Assembly: GCA_965153455.1 (NCBI GenBank)
Contig: OZ234499.1
Coordinates: forward strand, 1,054,001-1,118,000
Length of the DNA stretch: 64,000 nucleotides
From: Sphagnum compactum
Lineage: Eukaryota > Bryophyta > Sphagnopsida > Sphagnales
Direction: 5' to 3'
Positions 11,682-25,619 of this stretch are shown piece by piece (position 1 is the stretch's first letter; each line of letters begins with the position of its first letter). The notes under the pieces were generated by a model. The model was given only the letters and a program-made list of their open reading frames with translations, was not told the origin of the DNA and made no database searches. The position numbers and the translations under genes are program-made.

Positions 11682-14600
11682 TTACTTAAACAAGGAAACC
11701 TGTAAAGATTGGAAATGAGGCCTACCATTGAGTTCACCTTCTGGTGTAGAATTTCCCCCAAGTGAGACATTTCGCTTTGCAATGGGCTTGTCTGTGGAGA
11801 CCGCAGGTGCCACATTCGTGTACCTTCGTGGACGAGGCTGTTGTTGCCCTCCTAATGATCTGCGATCACTCCTCAAGGGTGATATTTTTGACGAACTTCT
11901 TATAGGAGGACGAGGAACCTGTGTTTGTAAAAGTGCTCTGTAGAACCAAGCAGAAAATTATGAAAAAGATATTCCTAGCACAACAGGAAAGCAAGCATAC
12001 CATCCTTCTGGATCTCACCCAACAATTGTAAACCAGTTACTTAAGAGGACTCACTTTCTTTCATGTCGGGGCTGCACAGAGCTTGACTGCAGTTTCTTGT
12101 TCTGGTCCACTGGGCCTAAAGATGGGAGGTCAGTCTCCACAGAGAGACCACTTTCTGAGAATAAGCTTCCACTATCATCCTGGTAGCCATCCCGTAAGTC
12201 GAACACTCCATCATTTTCAAAATGCTCATCCAGAACAACATTATTCAACATGTAGGAGCTTCTCTTAGTAACAACATCACAATTCTTCTGCTCATCAGTA
12301 GCTGCAGACATTGGCTCCTGAATCGAAGGATCAAAGAACCAGTTGCTGACCTGCTGACTACTGAACACACCATTTAATGGTGGCTTGAGGCGACTAGTGC
12401 TCTGAATTGGGGCTATTGCACGTGCTATACCCAACTCTGCCCTGTCTTGTCCTGTTAAGTATGTAGAAGACCTAGGAAGTTTCTCATACACTTGAGATGC
12501 TGATAAACTCTCATCTCCACTCTTTTGAAATCTGTCATGCCACTCCTCCACAACAGATTCTGGCTGAGATGCATTAGGAGCTATTTGCAGTGTTGTGTCA
12601 AGTATGCTTAACAGGTACTGTTTATCATGCATGATGATCTCTCCATGGTTAGCAAGTACCGATTCCTCCTGCTTGCTTTTTGGTTTGATGATGTGCACAA
12701 CATTGTCAGAATCAACAGCTGCAAGACTCTGGCCAAGACTACCATGCCGTGTCTTCAAAAGCTTTAGCTTGTCACTCATGTTGATAGCCACTTCCTCAGG
12801 TCCATCAAATGAAACTTTACACTCTGTTGGTGATTCAACTGGTGAGCATGCTGATGATGATACAATATTCTCCACAGCATCCTCAGAATCATGACTTGTA
12901 CTCAGTACCAGCGATGGGGGCTGTTTTGGTAGGCCAGGTATTTTGTGCATGGAGTGCCGAACCTGCAGCCAGAATCATTAGCTGAGCAACACAGTCCACA
13001 GCTAGCCCAACAAATGCAAAGATAGTATTGGGTACTTTCAGTCAGTGACAGAACTATCAACTATCAACATAACAGAAGAATATATGGCCAACCAGATTAT
13101 TGGTTTAGTACACCCAAAACACAGCACACAGATGACAGAAATTACTCCAAGAGATGAGATCATGAGAAACTGAAACTAGACATGCATATTCGCCAGAGAG
13201 AACATACCTCAGCATCCATAATGTGCTTACGGTTCCTTTGGACAGCTGCTGGCTCCATGCTTATGCGGCGGGCAAGTGGAGATCCACCAAAGGCCTTTAA
13301 CTTTAACTTTTCAATTCCCAAATTGCTTTCTCCAGCAGGTGCTCGGTCTTTCAGAGCTTGAAGACGTTCAATTTCTGCATCTTTCTTAGCAGCAGCATCC
13401 CTGAGCTGAGCAACCTGTACAATGGAATCAAATATAGCAAAATGAAGTCACTGATTCCCCTGAATTATGTTCACCTTCAAATGAACCCTTTTACAAAGCT
13501 GTTATTTGTATAAGCTGTACCTCATCTCTGAGATTTTGGACCTCTCCGCTTTCCTTGTTACTACGAGCAGCACCGAGCTCCACTGAAGACACTCTTTCTG
13601 CAAATTTCAAAGTGCTAACAGTCTCTCCAAAAGACTCCACATCTGGGCTTATATGTACAAACATAAGAGTCTTCGCTTGTCCACCTGTACAGAAAAGAGC
13701 CCACTTCCCTTGGTCATAAATTTGACATATGAATAGATGTCAGAAGCGACTGAATGTTTATCACTTTCCTAGGAAGATGGTATCATTCTAGATCAAGGTG
13801 TAGAAATCATGAATCCATCCATTGCATCCAGCATGGGATCAGAAGTTTCTTGGGTCAAACCAAAGCTAAAAGAAATTTTTTCAGTCAACAAACCTAGAGA
13901 ATCTTGCAACAGCTGTGTGAGCTTGCTATTCCGGTAAGGCACATGCCCACTCTTCTGGGCAAGAGCCGCAATGACATCACCAAGAGCTGAAAGAGATTTG
14001 TTGATATGCTGAGCTTCTTTCAGCCTATCTCCAGTGGCTTCAGACTTATCCACTCGTTCACTACCAGCGAGGTCAACTAAATGGAGAGATCCCCGAAGAA
14101 CAGCTCCCGAGCCCAGGTCTGTGCCTTGAACATGTACTGTCAAGACGCTGCAAACAGACCAAATACTGAATTATGCTGATATACTTGTGGAGTACTGATA
14201 GTGGGCTCATATTGATAGACCAACAAGAAATATATAGAACATAACAACTGCTGGAAATACCTGTGAGATCTGCTACTGCGTTCATTGAGAGCTGTTGCAC
14301 CAACAGCCCTGTTCCTCTGTCCAACTTTCATCAACTCCAGAACATCTTCTGTTGATCTGACTGGCATCATACTAGCATCAGGGACATTCAACCCATTCAG
14401 CTGGGACTTGTTCCGAATCTCCAGCGTAACAGAAGTCAAGGACCTCTTCTCATCAAGCATTTCAAACATATTACATGTCTATTAGCCTATGAGAGCACTG
14501 ACAAAAAAGCTGCATAAGGATACAGCATCTACAAAGAGAACACAAGAAGCAGAATCTCAGCTCATGCATCTATGATATTGTTGAATCCTAAATTTGCAGT

Positions 14601-17600
14601 GGACAGACAACATCTTATATTGTCCAGCTCCTTTTGAACAGAATAAGTGAGAAACAGAAGTATGAAAAGGATATTTCCTGTGAACACCATCAGTATTAAG
14701 AAGGTCACGAACTTGTTCGTTGTAGATCTCAAGCATTTGCACACCAATCTCATAGTGGAAAACATCAAGGCGGCTTTGTGTCATGTGAAAGAGGTCATGC
14801 AACGCCCTGTAGTTTACTCCCCAATTGAACTGAGTCATATTGTTTGGACCACTCTGTAGTATTTCACACAAAATTTCAGCTTCAGCCGGCCACAAGGAAA
14901 GCCCTGACAATTGACACTATAGCACCCATCTTGCAAAATCTCAATCTGTGGCATTTGAATCAAGGTCCCAGTTGGTTCCATGGTTCCATGCACTCACAAG
15001 CAACCAATCATGTGGGGCTTCATGCATGTCCCAATGGTATCAACTAACAACCACATTGGAAGACAAAGTACACTGTAATGTTCACAAGCATCTGCAGCCA
15101 AACAACAGTGATGATTCAGCATACTGATCTGGGTAGACTTTACCTAACCACTTACCATTGTAAAGGTCTTCCCAGAGCCTGTCTGCCCATAAGCAAAGAT
15201 GCAGACATTATACCCATCCAAGACAGATCGAATCAAAGGTTGTGTGTCCATGAAGACTTCCTCTGCAATTCAGGAATAATAAACATATCACAACATTAGC
15301 TGTGAAAACACTGAACCAAACACTTCAACAAGTTAGACTGCAAAATGTGATGACCACTTGCAACACAAGCTTGCAGCAGGAAAATACGAAAACCTACCTT
15401 GTGAAGCTGTGGTAGCAAAGACCTTGTTAAATGTGAATGTCCTACGTGGTTCCTTTCCTCCAGGCTTGCTGGGATTGCCCAGAACCAATTCTCCATTTTC
15501 TCCAATATATTGCACAGTCGTTGGCCTTCCAGGTTCATCTGTGAGGAATGGCCTCACTCGGCAATAAACCCTAATATTACCTGAACAGCACATCATACAA
15601 GGATCATGCCAATTGTACAACAGGTTCCCACAATGCAAAGAGGTACATACTTTTGCAGGGTAACATGAGGTGAAAGATCAGAAACAACAGAATTGTAAAA
15701 CAGCACTCCCGAACTCATTTTTCTTTCAATGCTTGGCACAATCCAAGAGCAACAATATATGTGCCAAATGTCTGAACACAAAGCAACATAAGAGAAGCTT
15801 ATAATGAACAAACTTGCAGGCTGTCCCTACTTTCAGGTTGTCTGGTAACAGAAACCAGACACACCTTTTAAATCTTGTACTTCATTATAAAGTGCTCGAT
15901 TCTCTGCAAGCACCTTATGATATCCTGATGCTGCCCTTGCCATCTCTTGCAGCTGATTCCCTACAAAAAAAATCAAAACTTGGTAATGTGTCCAGTTTTC
16001 AAATCTCAACACATGAAAAAGGCATACAAAATAGCAAGATAACTAGAAACATCATTAGAATCAGCATGCACAAATATGATTCCCAAGTGACAACTTCATG
16101 GGTGAAGCTTACCAAGTGTAGACAACTGGGTTTTCCACTCCATTTGCATCCGCAATACATCTTCCTTGGCACTATATTGTGCCCACCTGAGATTCTGCCA
16201 CAGACCCATCATTCATGTTCAGGTCTTCTGAACTAGCAAAGACTTCTCACTAATCTGATTGGTATATCAGTGCACTGTATGGTTCTGTCCAGAAAAACAT
16301 AAGACTGCACATACTGTACATCAGGGGAACAGAGCAGCCATAGCAAAACAGTTTTAGCTGCAGTTGTTACTGGCTAAGAGGAGATTCCTTCATGTCCATG
16401 CTTCCCCAATTTCAGCTCAAAACCTCTGTACATAGAAAGTAACAGATTTTTTCCAATACAGCAGGAATCATATATTTCCCAAATGTTTCCAAGTTCACAC
16501 ACCTTGTATTCTTGAGCATGATGAGACAGAAACTCTTGACACTTGGCATCCTTCAACCGTAGAATGCTGAGCTCACTGGCTGAGTTCATTTCAATTTCAT
16601 GCATCTTCTTCTGTGCATCTTGCAGCTGCAGTTCCAGTGTTCGAATCCTCTCTTTGGATTCCACCTCAATCTCTCTCTTCTGCTTTTCCAGTCTGAGCAA
16701 ATGTTCCTCATCTAGGCGCTTAATATACTCTAGCTCATTCTTCAGCACCTGAACTGCCATCTGTTTCTCCTCACTCTCCTTCATTAATCTCTCCACCTCC
16801 TCTTCCTTGAGCCTATTCTCTTCTTGCACCTGCTTCTTCTCCATCTTCAGTACACAACATTTCATGTATAAGCATAACATGCATAATTTGCAAATCAATC
16901 ACAGCTTAGCTATAGATTTCCCTGCCATAATTTCTTATCATATTTTCATGCTTTTAGCAGCCATTTTCCATAGGCAGGCCCATATGGTTGCACCCAGCAG
17001 GTAAAGGTGGGGTAAAGGACAGCCATGTCTTTAGTTACTTATGGCCCCAGTATTAGGGGGAGAGCAAGAGTTTGTACTTCCTGGTGAGCAACTGTTGGCA
17101 AGATTTCCAGCGCACATGATGGTGGAAAGTTCTCCTTGCATCCTGTGAAGCTAAATTCATCCGTAGGACAGAGAGTCATCATGCCTTTTATCTGAGAACC
17201 CCACCAACAACAGACGTGATCAAAGCAGTTCAAGTTGAGAAAGAGGGCCCACCTTAACTTGTTGAAGCCTCTTAGTTATCAACTGCCAGCTCCCACATGC
17301 CCATCAGTCAAAAAACCCAACCTCAGTAGTTCACATACAAATACCCAGATAGAGCAATTCCTCACTTGATAAAAAAACAGGAATTACAGAAAGATTAGAA
17401 CTTCCAAGAAGTGAGGTAGATTTTGCTCCAGCAGCAACTAGCATCCATTATCTCAAGTCCCAATTGAGAGGGGAGGGTCTCTCAATAATGTGTACCTTGA
17501 CTTCCTCTTGTGATCCAGCAGCCAATGCTTCCAGCACCATGTTCTGTGATGCTGATTTCTCTTCTCGGACAAACAAGTCTTTCAAGGTAGTTTTCATCTG

Positions 17601-20600
17601 CAAGGTGGATCTGACAGATTCAGTGGAGGAATTCCAAAACTAAGCCCAAGTATGAACATGGTACTGGATTTGACCAGTAAGAAGATTCAAAGAATTAGCT
17701 GATCTGGTGACAATCAACCCACCACCAAGCTGAACTAAATTTGAAAATGATTAGAGCTTGAAATCCAACAACCATATACAGTACCCACTACATGATACTC
17801 TTTCTTCAAAGGGGTGGTCTTCAGCATGTAAGGTCATACAAAAAGTCCAATCTGTTCAGGTCTATGATACTTACTTTGGTGACTTGCTTCCTCTGAGTGA
17901 GAAGGTGGCGCTCAAATTCCTCCATGACTTTGCGCAGCATGAACTCCACTAACTACACACACCATGCATCATCAATTATAGCACTGGGCTCCTTTCATGG
18001 TACATTCGTGCTTCCATGAAGCACAACCAAGCACGTACAAAGCATGTAAAAGCAGTTGATTTGGATAAATACAAGGAGGTATGAGGCTCTTGAACTCACC
18101 ATAGGAACTTCATCTGGAGGTTTATCACCTAGAATAGCACTGATAAGGCTTAAGAGAGAGTGGGAAGGAGCATTCTGCATCAAGACAACATCAAAAGATT
18201 TAGCGAGAGAGACAAGTCATGAGTGATGTATGAACTGTATATTGCATCCAGCTTCAAAATTTTGAACCAACAATTATTTGGAATGGCAAAATTTTAACAC
18301 AAAATCCCAGCATTTCTCTGCTAACAACAATAGAACATTCAAATACACCAGCTGCTACATGTATAGTCTGTACATACATCTATAGTCGCATTTGTTCCTG
18401 CATCTGCAGAAGTGGGCATATCTTGCATGCGCCTTGCCTTCACTTGAAGAACATCACGGAACTTGTGCCCAATGTGTTGGAGCCAGGTGGAAGTTGAGGC
18501 TGCTAAGAAGCATTTGATCCATAAGTTGTCTGACTTGAAATGGGGTACAAGCAGCATTTTCAATCATTCCATCAGTTGTCTCCTAACAAAACCTTCCTGT
18601 GGAAGCCAGATCACCTACATACTCTGTGGGAAATGGGATGCTGTCTTGGACACATGCACATCAAAGTGCATGAAACATGGGACCAGTGTAGGAAGAATTG
18701 AGATTCGTCAAAGACGTGGATGAAGCTGCACAACGATGGTTTACCTGATTTGGCTGTATAAAAATGTTGATGATATGAGGGAACAATAAAAACACTACCT
18801 GACATGTGCATGTTGGAAAGCACCTCATCTGCATCTCCATCTCCGACTCCATTCTGACCAGCATGGGCATTGTGCAACATTTCTTCATATGAGGCTCTAC
18901 TATCCTTGTCAAAGTTCAGGGAATTAACTGATAGTTCTGGAGATGACAACAGATCTCTGTCATCCAGGCCTTCAAGATCTGGGATTGCCCACTTTCTTCG
19001 TCCTTGGCTGGAGGAGGTGTTCATACTCTTGGATCGGGTGATATACTTGCCAGAGTTTGTTACATAACCCATTGGGTGACTAGGGGACTTCAGCCTCCAG
19101 AAACCTAGTGCCCCTCCTTGCTTCCATTCATGATATGACTTCAATGCCAATATACAGTCAACAAGTTTTGCAGATGAGCTTGGAGATAAGGAACCCTGAT
19201 GGCATTGTTCCACATGCACACAAAATGTCACGTAAGCAGCTGTAGCTTCATTAACAAATGTATACATATTCATGACAGATGAAATGTGGACTCTGTTTGC
19301 TTCATATCTGAGAGACATTGCACTTATCCTCATCAACAGACTCCACATGAGGCACTCCACGACATATTCATGTGTCAGCATCATTACAGCCAGTGCAATA
19401 TTGAGCTAAACAGCACTACAAGGCTTCCAGGTTCTCGTCCTCAAGTTGAGACAACTTTAGCTAGAATGAAGAATGAACCAGCAACTATGCCATATTGTAC
19501 CTGCTCAAGATCAGAAGCTTCAAATGAAGGTAACCCCATGTCCTCCACAGCCACCAAAAAGTTTCTGACATTTTCAAAATACTGATATGCAGACTGAGCC
19601 CCATCAAGATGGTTTGAAAGGGGTGGAATCTCAACCACCTGTTCAAAATGCAAATACAAAACAGTGAATCTCGAAAAACCTTAGTAGGGCTTTAGAACTT
19701 TTTTGGTGGAAGATGCAATCACTCCCAGCTTCACGAAACATGCCACATTCTTCACCTGTCACTTCCATTCAGATTTTACAAACAAACCCACTCTCTAGTC
19801 ACAAACATCAATGACAAATCCTTTGATAAGCTTCTTTAAAGATTATCCACAGACTGACCTGATGCAAATTCTGGAACACAATCATGCCAGATCCAGGTGC
19901 TGGAGAGACTCATTGTCATGTGAAATGACAGAAACTCTTGACATAACTGGCAGCATGTAGAGAATAGATAAATTCTTGATTCAAAATTCAAACAAGGAGG
20001 TCCAGGTGGCTACAATCAAGATTTGGGCTTTTAGGTTTGGAATAAATAATTCAAGGGCAAAACCAATCTGGCTTTCTCACCATAGTGAGAAAATTACAGA
20101 CCTTTGGTACAGCACCAGGGTGAACTTTATTGATGGCATTGCAGAGGATGAGCCCATTTCGCAAGCACAGCCTGAACTCTTCTTCAGAGGGTTCGTTCGG
20201 TAAGGACGTGATTCCAACCATTTCTTGCAGCCATGAAGCTGCTAGCATCCTCCTGTTTGCTGAGAATGCCACACATGCACAAAAAAAAGGGGCCCCAAAA
20301 ACAAATCTCAGGCCACAGGACATAACAAATCGAGCCCCCACAGTCTATGATCTACAATTTCTCCCAAATGCCCACAGCAGCCATGAAGTCAAGAAACAAG
20401 AATGTGCATCTCCAGACCTGCTTGTTCTGCCCTTCTGGAAGCCATGTTTGTATCACTCAATCTTACACCCATGGCCATGGTCCCATTCTTCGAGGGCGGG
20501 GCTGAGTTCTCTGCGTCCCTGTCTTTTGCATGGGGCTGCTGCTGGTGGGTCTTCACCTTCTCATGATGGTCGAATGCTGCACTTCTGTCAGAGTTGTAGT

Positions 20601-20748
20601 GGAATGCGTTTGTTGTTCCCTCTTCCATGAGAGAGTACACAGATGTAGTAGGGCCATTGATGTTGCTGCTGTCTTCCAGCGACGAGAACACGGAGGAGCG
20701 GCCATTTTCCGACTCCATGAGCGAAGAACTCCCTCGCGAGTCATGCAT
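11682..20748 (-). CDS. Kinesin-14 with calponin-homology domain (KCH type, 20 exons)
   Basis: Predicted minus-end-directed microtubule motor able to bind actin through its CH domain, as known for plant KCH kinesins. Exons, 5' to 3': 20748-20418, 20259-20102, 19638-19501, 19195-18799, 18502-18378, 18174-18100, 17952-17875, 17597-17496, 16844-16501, 16186-16113, 15960-15865, 15580-15398, 15262-15156, 14853-14675, 14425-14261, 14147-13894, 13684-13521, 13414-13208, 12962-12055, 11937-11682. All phases agree, giving 1446 residues. CH domain about 112-235 ([38 protein letters not shown]); coiled coil about 410-600; neck [19 protein letters not shown], then motor 640-970 with P-loop GQTGSGKT 726-733, switch I SSRSH 846-850, switch II DLAGSE 876-881; Ser-rich tail of about 470 residues. 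The neck directly before the motor is the kinesin-14 signature. The start at 20748 is a choice: the frame stays open upstream to about 20934. The intron at 14674-14426 is AT-AC type. Confidence 0.95.
14426..14674 (-). other. U12-type AT-AC intron in the kinesin motor domain
   Basis: On the minus strand the intron begins ATATCCTTTT (14674 downward), which matches the U12 5' splice-site consensus. It ends with TCCTTGAC (14442-14435), a near-perfect U12 branch site, then TTCTGTTAC with the terminal AC at 14427-14426. The branch A lies 10 nt before the intron end. Splicing here joins AGG AA|G CTG to read [11 protein letters not shown], which fits the kinesin family, and keeps phase. I found no GT-AG pair giving this join. 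Confidence 0.88.
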
Positions 20749-22115
20749 CGCTCCGTGTTCTTCCTCTTCTTCTTCTTTATCTTCTTCACTGTGCACGATC
20801 CACACCGACCTTAACCACGTAGCCAGCGAGGAGGTGCTACCACAGACCACACCCACACAACAACACTCTTCTCGATACCTTGGCGATGAGGAAGCAGACG
20901 TATGGCAAGAAGAAGTGGGCCAATGCAAGCACATCCGTCAGCAGATACGAAGCTTTCCGGAGCCTCCCTCAATCCCCTAATCCATCCCCGCATCCACAGC
21001 TCGATCTCCTGCTAGTCCTGCACCCATAGGCTTCTTGCTCCAGCTGCTGTACCCAAAAAGATCCTTTCATGGCCTCCAGAGCACCAAGAAGATTTCACAT
21101 CATCTTGAGCGCTGCAGATGGCCGTGTCAAAGAGTCAGGGATCCAACAGCTGCATCCAGAACAACTGCGCTTAGAAGAAGTCTCACTCTACCGCGCACAT
21201 TCTTTGAAATCTGCATGGGCATTGCAACAGAATCACAACAAAGAGTCCTAGTCAGGCGGCTTTTGAATTCTTCACGTTCTTCCAGAATCATCTGTCTTCC
21301 TCTGCGATGAAGCAAAATACAGAAACAGGAGACCCAAGAGGACCACAATAGACCAACAACGGCAGGCTGATGATGATATCGGCCGGATGCAGGAGTGCAA
21401 GATCCGCCCGATGCGCCAACTCCGGAAGAAACAAAAAACAACCAGCAGAGACACGCACAAGAAAGAAAAAAAGAAACGACAACAAACGAAAGATTCGAAA
21501 AAATTTGAGCAGCAATGTTAAAAATGGGTACCTCTCCTCTTCGTTGCATCAACGACTCCCGTTAATAATAATAAACCTCCGCACCTTATCTTCCTGACCC
21601 TCTTCGCGCGACAGAGAGCAGAGAATGTAGCGGCGACACGCCGGGACCCAACAACTCTGGCCACAAAACACGCTACACAGGACCAAAATGGAAGCGGAAA
21701 GAAGCAATAAAACGATGCTCAAAGAGGCGCAGTCGATGCTGGTGAAAGCAGACAGAGCAAAGCAAAGGAGCAAAATTGATTTCGTAGCGCCAAAACTGGA
21801 TTCTCGAGGAGGCAAACGAAGCTGACGGGCTTCTCCAACAGCGATGGCATTCTTGCGCTGCCGCCAACGGCCAAGGCTCGAGACCCCATCCATCACCCAT
21901 GACCCATGCATGGCCATGCAAGTTACATGGGACCATGGGGCCAAGGGCCACGTGGAAGAGTTTTGAGCTCCAAAATTTTCGAAATTTGAATGAGCCAATG
22001 GGGACACAAATAAGCTCCTTTTTTTTGTGTACCCGTGCCCGACGGTCAGCATCACCGAATATTCAACCTTTGTTCCAGAAATTAATTTTTTTTCACAGTT
22101 GTAATTCCTGTTTAA
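20749..22115 (-). other. Presumed 5' UTR and promoter of the kinesin gene
   Basis: This DNA lies upstream of the kinesin start. Minus-strand frames here (21549-22133, 194 codons; 21127-21552, 141 codons) are long because the DNA is less AT-rich, but they resemble no family and are compositionally odd. I see no confident TATA box. A self-complementary stretch of CCATGG/CATG words lies at about 21890-21950. Confidence 0.5.
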
Positions 22116-22222
22116 ATATGTGAAAATAAACAAATTTTATTTTTCCATTGAATATGTGAAAGTAAACACATTTGATTTTTCCATTACATATGTGAAATTA
22201 AACACATTTGATTTTTTCATGC
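22116..22222 (+). repeat. 36-bp tandem repeat, three copies
   Basis: Copies start at 22116, 22152 and 22188. Each reads ATATGTGAAA, then TAAACACATTTGATTTTTCC with few changes. The DNA is AT-rich and lies upstream of the kinesin gene. Confidence 0.85.
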
Positions 22223-25200
22223 TCATTAATACGTATCGAAATATTTATTATAACAATGTCGTCTCAAGTAATGAAATTATTAATATCATAAACTGCCATA
22301 ATTATGACGATTTTTAGCAACTCGGCGTTATATTAATTTTACGTAACTTGGTTTCAATATTTTAAAGAATATTTAATATCCATTCTGACCCCACCGTAAT
22401 GGGGGGCTCGTGCACATTCTACGATGGAACTCCAGGTAGAACCTATTTGTCAACGGTGTATATAGTAGGTCTGTGAACCTAGTGAACCTACTCCCAGTAG
22501 GTTTGGCAAAAGGGGTGGGTAGACACCGGGCTGCCGTACAAAACCCGACGATCTAACGGGCATCGATCTAACGGCTGATACCTGAAGAATGTCGCCACGC
22601 CACCTCTCGCGAACCGCGTGACAGCACATTCTGTGATCAACCGCGCGGCACCCCAATTTTCAAACGAATTCACCAATGAGAATGCACTTCCCATGCCATG
22701 CCATCCCACCTCATCCCCTCCCATCCCATCCCACCCCATCCCATTGTTTCCATCCCATCCCCCTTTTTCTTTTCTCTTCATTGGACATTTTCATGGATGT
22801 GCTTAGGATGCACTTTCCTTTAAACATGCATTTTGCTGAGCCATACACAGAACATACTTATTTATGATATTATATTATATTATATTAATTATTCAGTATT
22901 AATAAAATTATATTTTAAAATTATAATATATTTATATTGTGCCTATTTTTGAGGTGCCAAAACTTACCAACTATTTTTGAAATGTGGGGCCAACGGAAAA
23001 GTCAGTAGTTGTCATGATTTACTATTCAAGAGGGCTCCTCAATTAAGAGGACGGGATGTCATAAATGGGTTTTCTTGTAGGCTCCTACGTAAGAGCCCAT
23101 TAATAAATGTCCGCCGAGTGCCCTTTTCTCAGCTTATGTGTAGTGAGTGCCATGGCGTGAGGGCATTCCCAAAATAAGGGCACTAGGACAAAGGCAGAAA
23201 TTTTTATTTTATTTTTAATTTCTTTTTGGATTTCTTTAAAGGATTCATTTTCTAGCTCAATGGACTGACCATAGTACCTTTACCATTCCGGTAATAATTA
23301 AATTATATTCAGAAAATAGAATTATTTTTTTTCAAAATTAACTGCCCATGATGTGGGAAGTTCTAGAAATTCTGTTACTACCTAGTGTACATGGCTGGTC
23401 ATTCGGTTATTCCAGCTCTACCTGGTCAGCTCTTTGAAAGTGTTAGAAATTCAGGAAATTCTTATTGTTACTGCCCGAGTGAAATAAATAATAAATAAAT
23501 AAATAAATATTTAGCAAGAAGATGCCAGAATGGTAAAGGTACTATGATATGCTTAAGGAATGTAGAAGAACCCCAGAAGATGATGTGTAAAATGGGTTAG
23601 GTTTTTTAGGGTTATTATTATTAGGTAGTTTATTTTGTTGCTTGGTCAATTTGTGAATTATTGGATTATTAGGTAGTTTCCCAGGAATCTCTACAAAGGG
23701 TGTATGTTTATAGATGGGTCAAGCATGTTCTCAAGCACCGTTCTCAAGCATGTTCTATTCACATTACAAGTGAAACTGACCATACCAAAAGTTCTCAAGC
23801 TTGTTCTATTCACATTACAAGTGAAACTGACCATGCCAAAAGTGGAACCAGCAGATGGCTGCCTATCCAACCTAGAAAAAAAGCTTGAAAACGTGCTTGA
23901 ATAGGGACACTCAAAACTGGTTACATTTGTGAAAGGGTACCAAATGCAAAGTGAAACCAAGAACAAGAGATTTGAAATCCATTTTTCAGACATAGCCTAA
24001 CCCTTTTTGCATGTTCTCTCTCCAATCCATCTCTCTTGTTTCAATTCTTTGACCATGATTAGGTACACCTTTGCTCAAGATTCTTGGTGAAGCTATGGTC
24101 TGGATTGCAATGAACCATATGATTATAGTATGTATCCACATGCAATTATAATTAATCTCCCAACAAGTCAAGTGGACAATTGTTGTACTTATCTTGCCTT
24201 GTGCATGGAAGTAACTAGGTATTGAAATGAAAACCACTTGGAAACATGAATGACCAAGATTGTGGATTTCTAAACATGCAATGAATGGGTTGTCAATTGG
24301 GGGGGAAAGATAGTTTGGTAATGACTACAATTTGGTTTTACTCATTTGAAATTTCTATGTGGAGTTCTTGGAATCCTCTAAAAGCTTTGTTATCAAAATA
24401 AGAAAACGATGAAGGAAGGATGTAAGCTTGAAAGCCTTTCTTCTTCCCTCACCATGTTTTTGCTGACCTTGTGTGCATTCTCTTTTTAAATTATAAATTG
24501 TAGTATTTTCAATAAGTAAGATGATCCCATGACACACAAAAATGGTTATGTTAGGTGCAATTTAATGATTTACACAATTCATGTTTATGCAATAGTCATG
24601 GCTCAATGATCAAAGAGTTGGAAATTGTGGATCTAATGGCCAAATTGAACATATTTTTAAAATTTTGGCAATTCCAATGGGGATATGTTTACATCCCATA
24701 TGTATGCATATATAAATAATATGTAACTTTTTGGGCACATATTACAAGTGGTAATCACATGTTGATCTTAGACAATTCATTATGCCTCCATGGTGGACTC
24801 TATGTAAGAAAACAAGTTCATCCATCATAATCTTGATTTCTGTACTAACTGAGGTGGATGATTGAAAGTGCAGATGTTGATGGTTACTCAAAGGCTAAAG
24901 TAGGCTATTCATTCAGGTACTTTAGGAATGGATGAATATCCAGAATTCTTAAATTGGACAATATCATTTGGCTAGCAAACTCCCCAAGGGCAAATAGATG
25001 TCTAATGATAGCCATCAGATGTGGGTCATCCCACATCCATCCTAATAAATGATAGTCTTTGGCAAGTATCCAAAGAATAGAGATAGGATGGCTGGGTATG
25101 TTCCACCACATCCCTGATACCCAAGTATTCAAGTCATCTTGCCTTAAGACATCCATGGGGGAAGATCAAACAAAACTACACTTAAAAGAGTACCTGGGTG

Positions 25201-25619
25201 AATTACAAGGGAAGGGGGGAACTTATTTTAGTAATAAAGGAATAGCCAATTGATAACAACTTTATGTTCATCTATGAGTAGCATACCATACCCGGATGAA
25301 AACTTTCTGTTCATTCATGAAATTGGAACTGTTCAGACTTCAAATAGCAGCATGATGGATTATAAATTCAATCCAGTGTTATGTTCTTCTTTACAAGGAG
25401 GACCTCCAGTCTCAGTTTTGGCAAGGGCTTTTGCACGACATGGAAAATATTTCAATAAAAGAGTTCTCTCCTTACTCTATCCGAAAAAGAAATTTTTTTT
25501 CTTTGCTGAAGGCTGAAGAAAAGCAATAAAATTTTTAAATGAAAATAAAAATGCATAAAAATAATTTTGAGCTTTGTTTTAGGTGGCTTTGCTCTCTATT
25601 GACATTAAAATTCTATTTA
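22223..25619. other. AT-rich gene-free DNA
   Basis: No supported gene. It contains a CCATCCCA-type low-complexity run (about 22690-22765), an ATATT-rich stretch (about 22865-22940), a TAAA microsatellite (about 23484-23508) and a 51-bp tandem duplication (23740-23841). Short open frames at 24905-25156 (-) and 25250-25516 (+) match nothing I recognise and are probably transposon decay. Confidence 0.55.
23740..23841 (+). repeat. 51-bp tandem duplication, two copies
   Basis: GTTCTCAAGC starts both copies (23740 and 23791). They share TGTTCTATTCACATTACAAG and GTGAAACTGACCAT with only about two differences, so the duplication is recent. Confidence 0.92.

Noticed and set aside
14560-14680. GT-AG alternative for the kinesin motor intron (donor at GAT G|GTGTTC)
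   Set aside because: It would delete conserved residues and does not pair in phase with an acceptor that yields LEIRN; the AT-AC junction does both.
21549-22133. 194-codon minus-strand frame upstream of the kinesin
   Set aside because: It resembles no family, has a biased composition with a long hydrophobic low-complexity run, and lies in the presumed promoter and 5' UTR.
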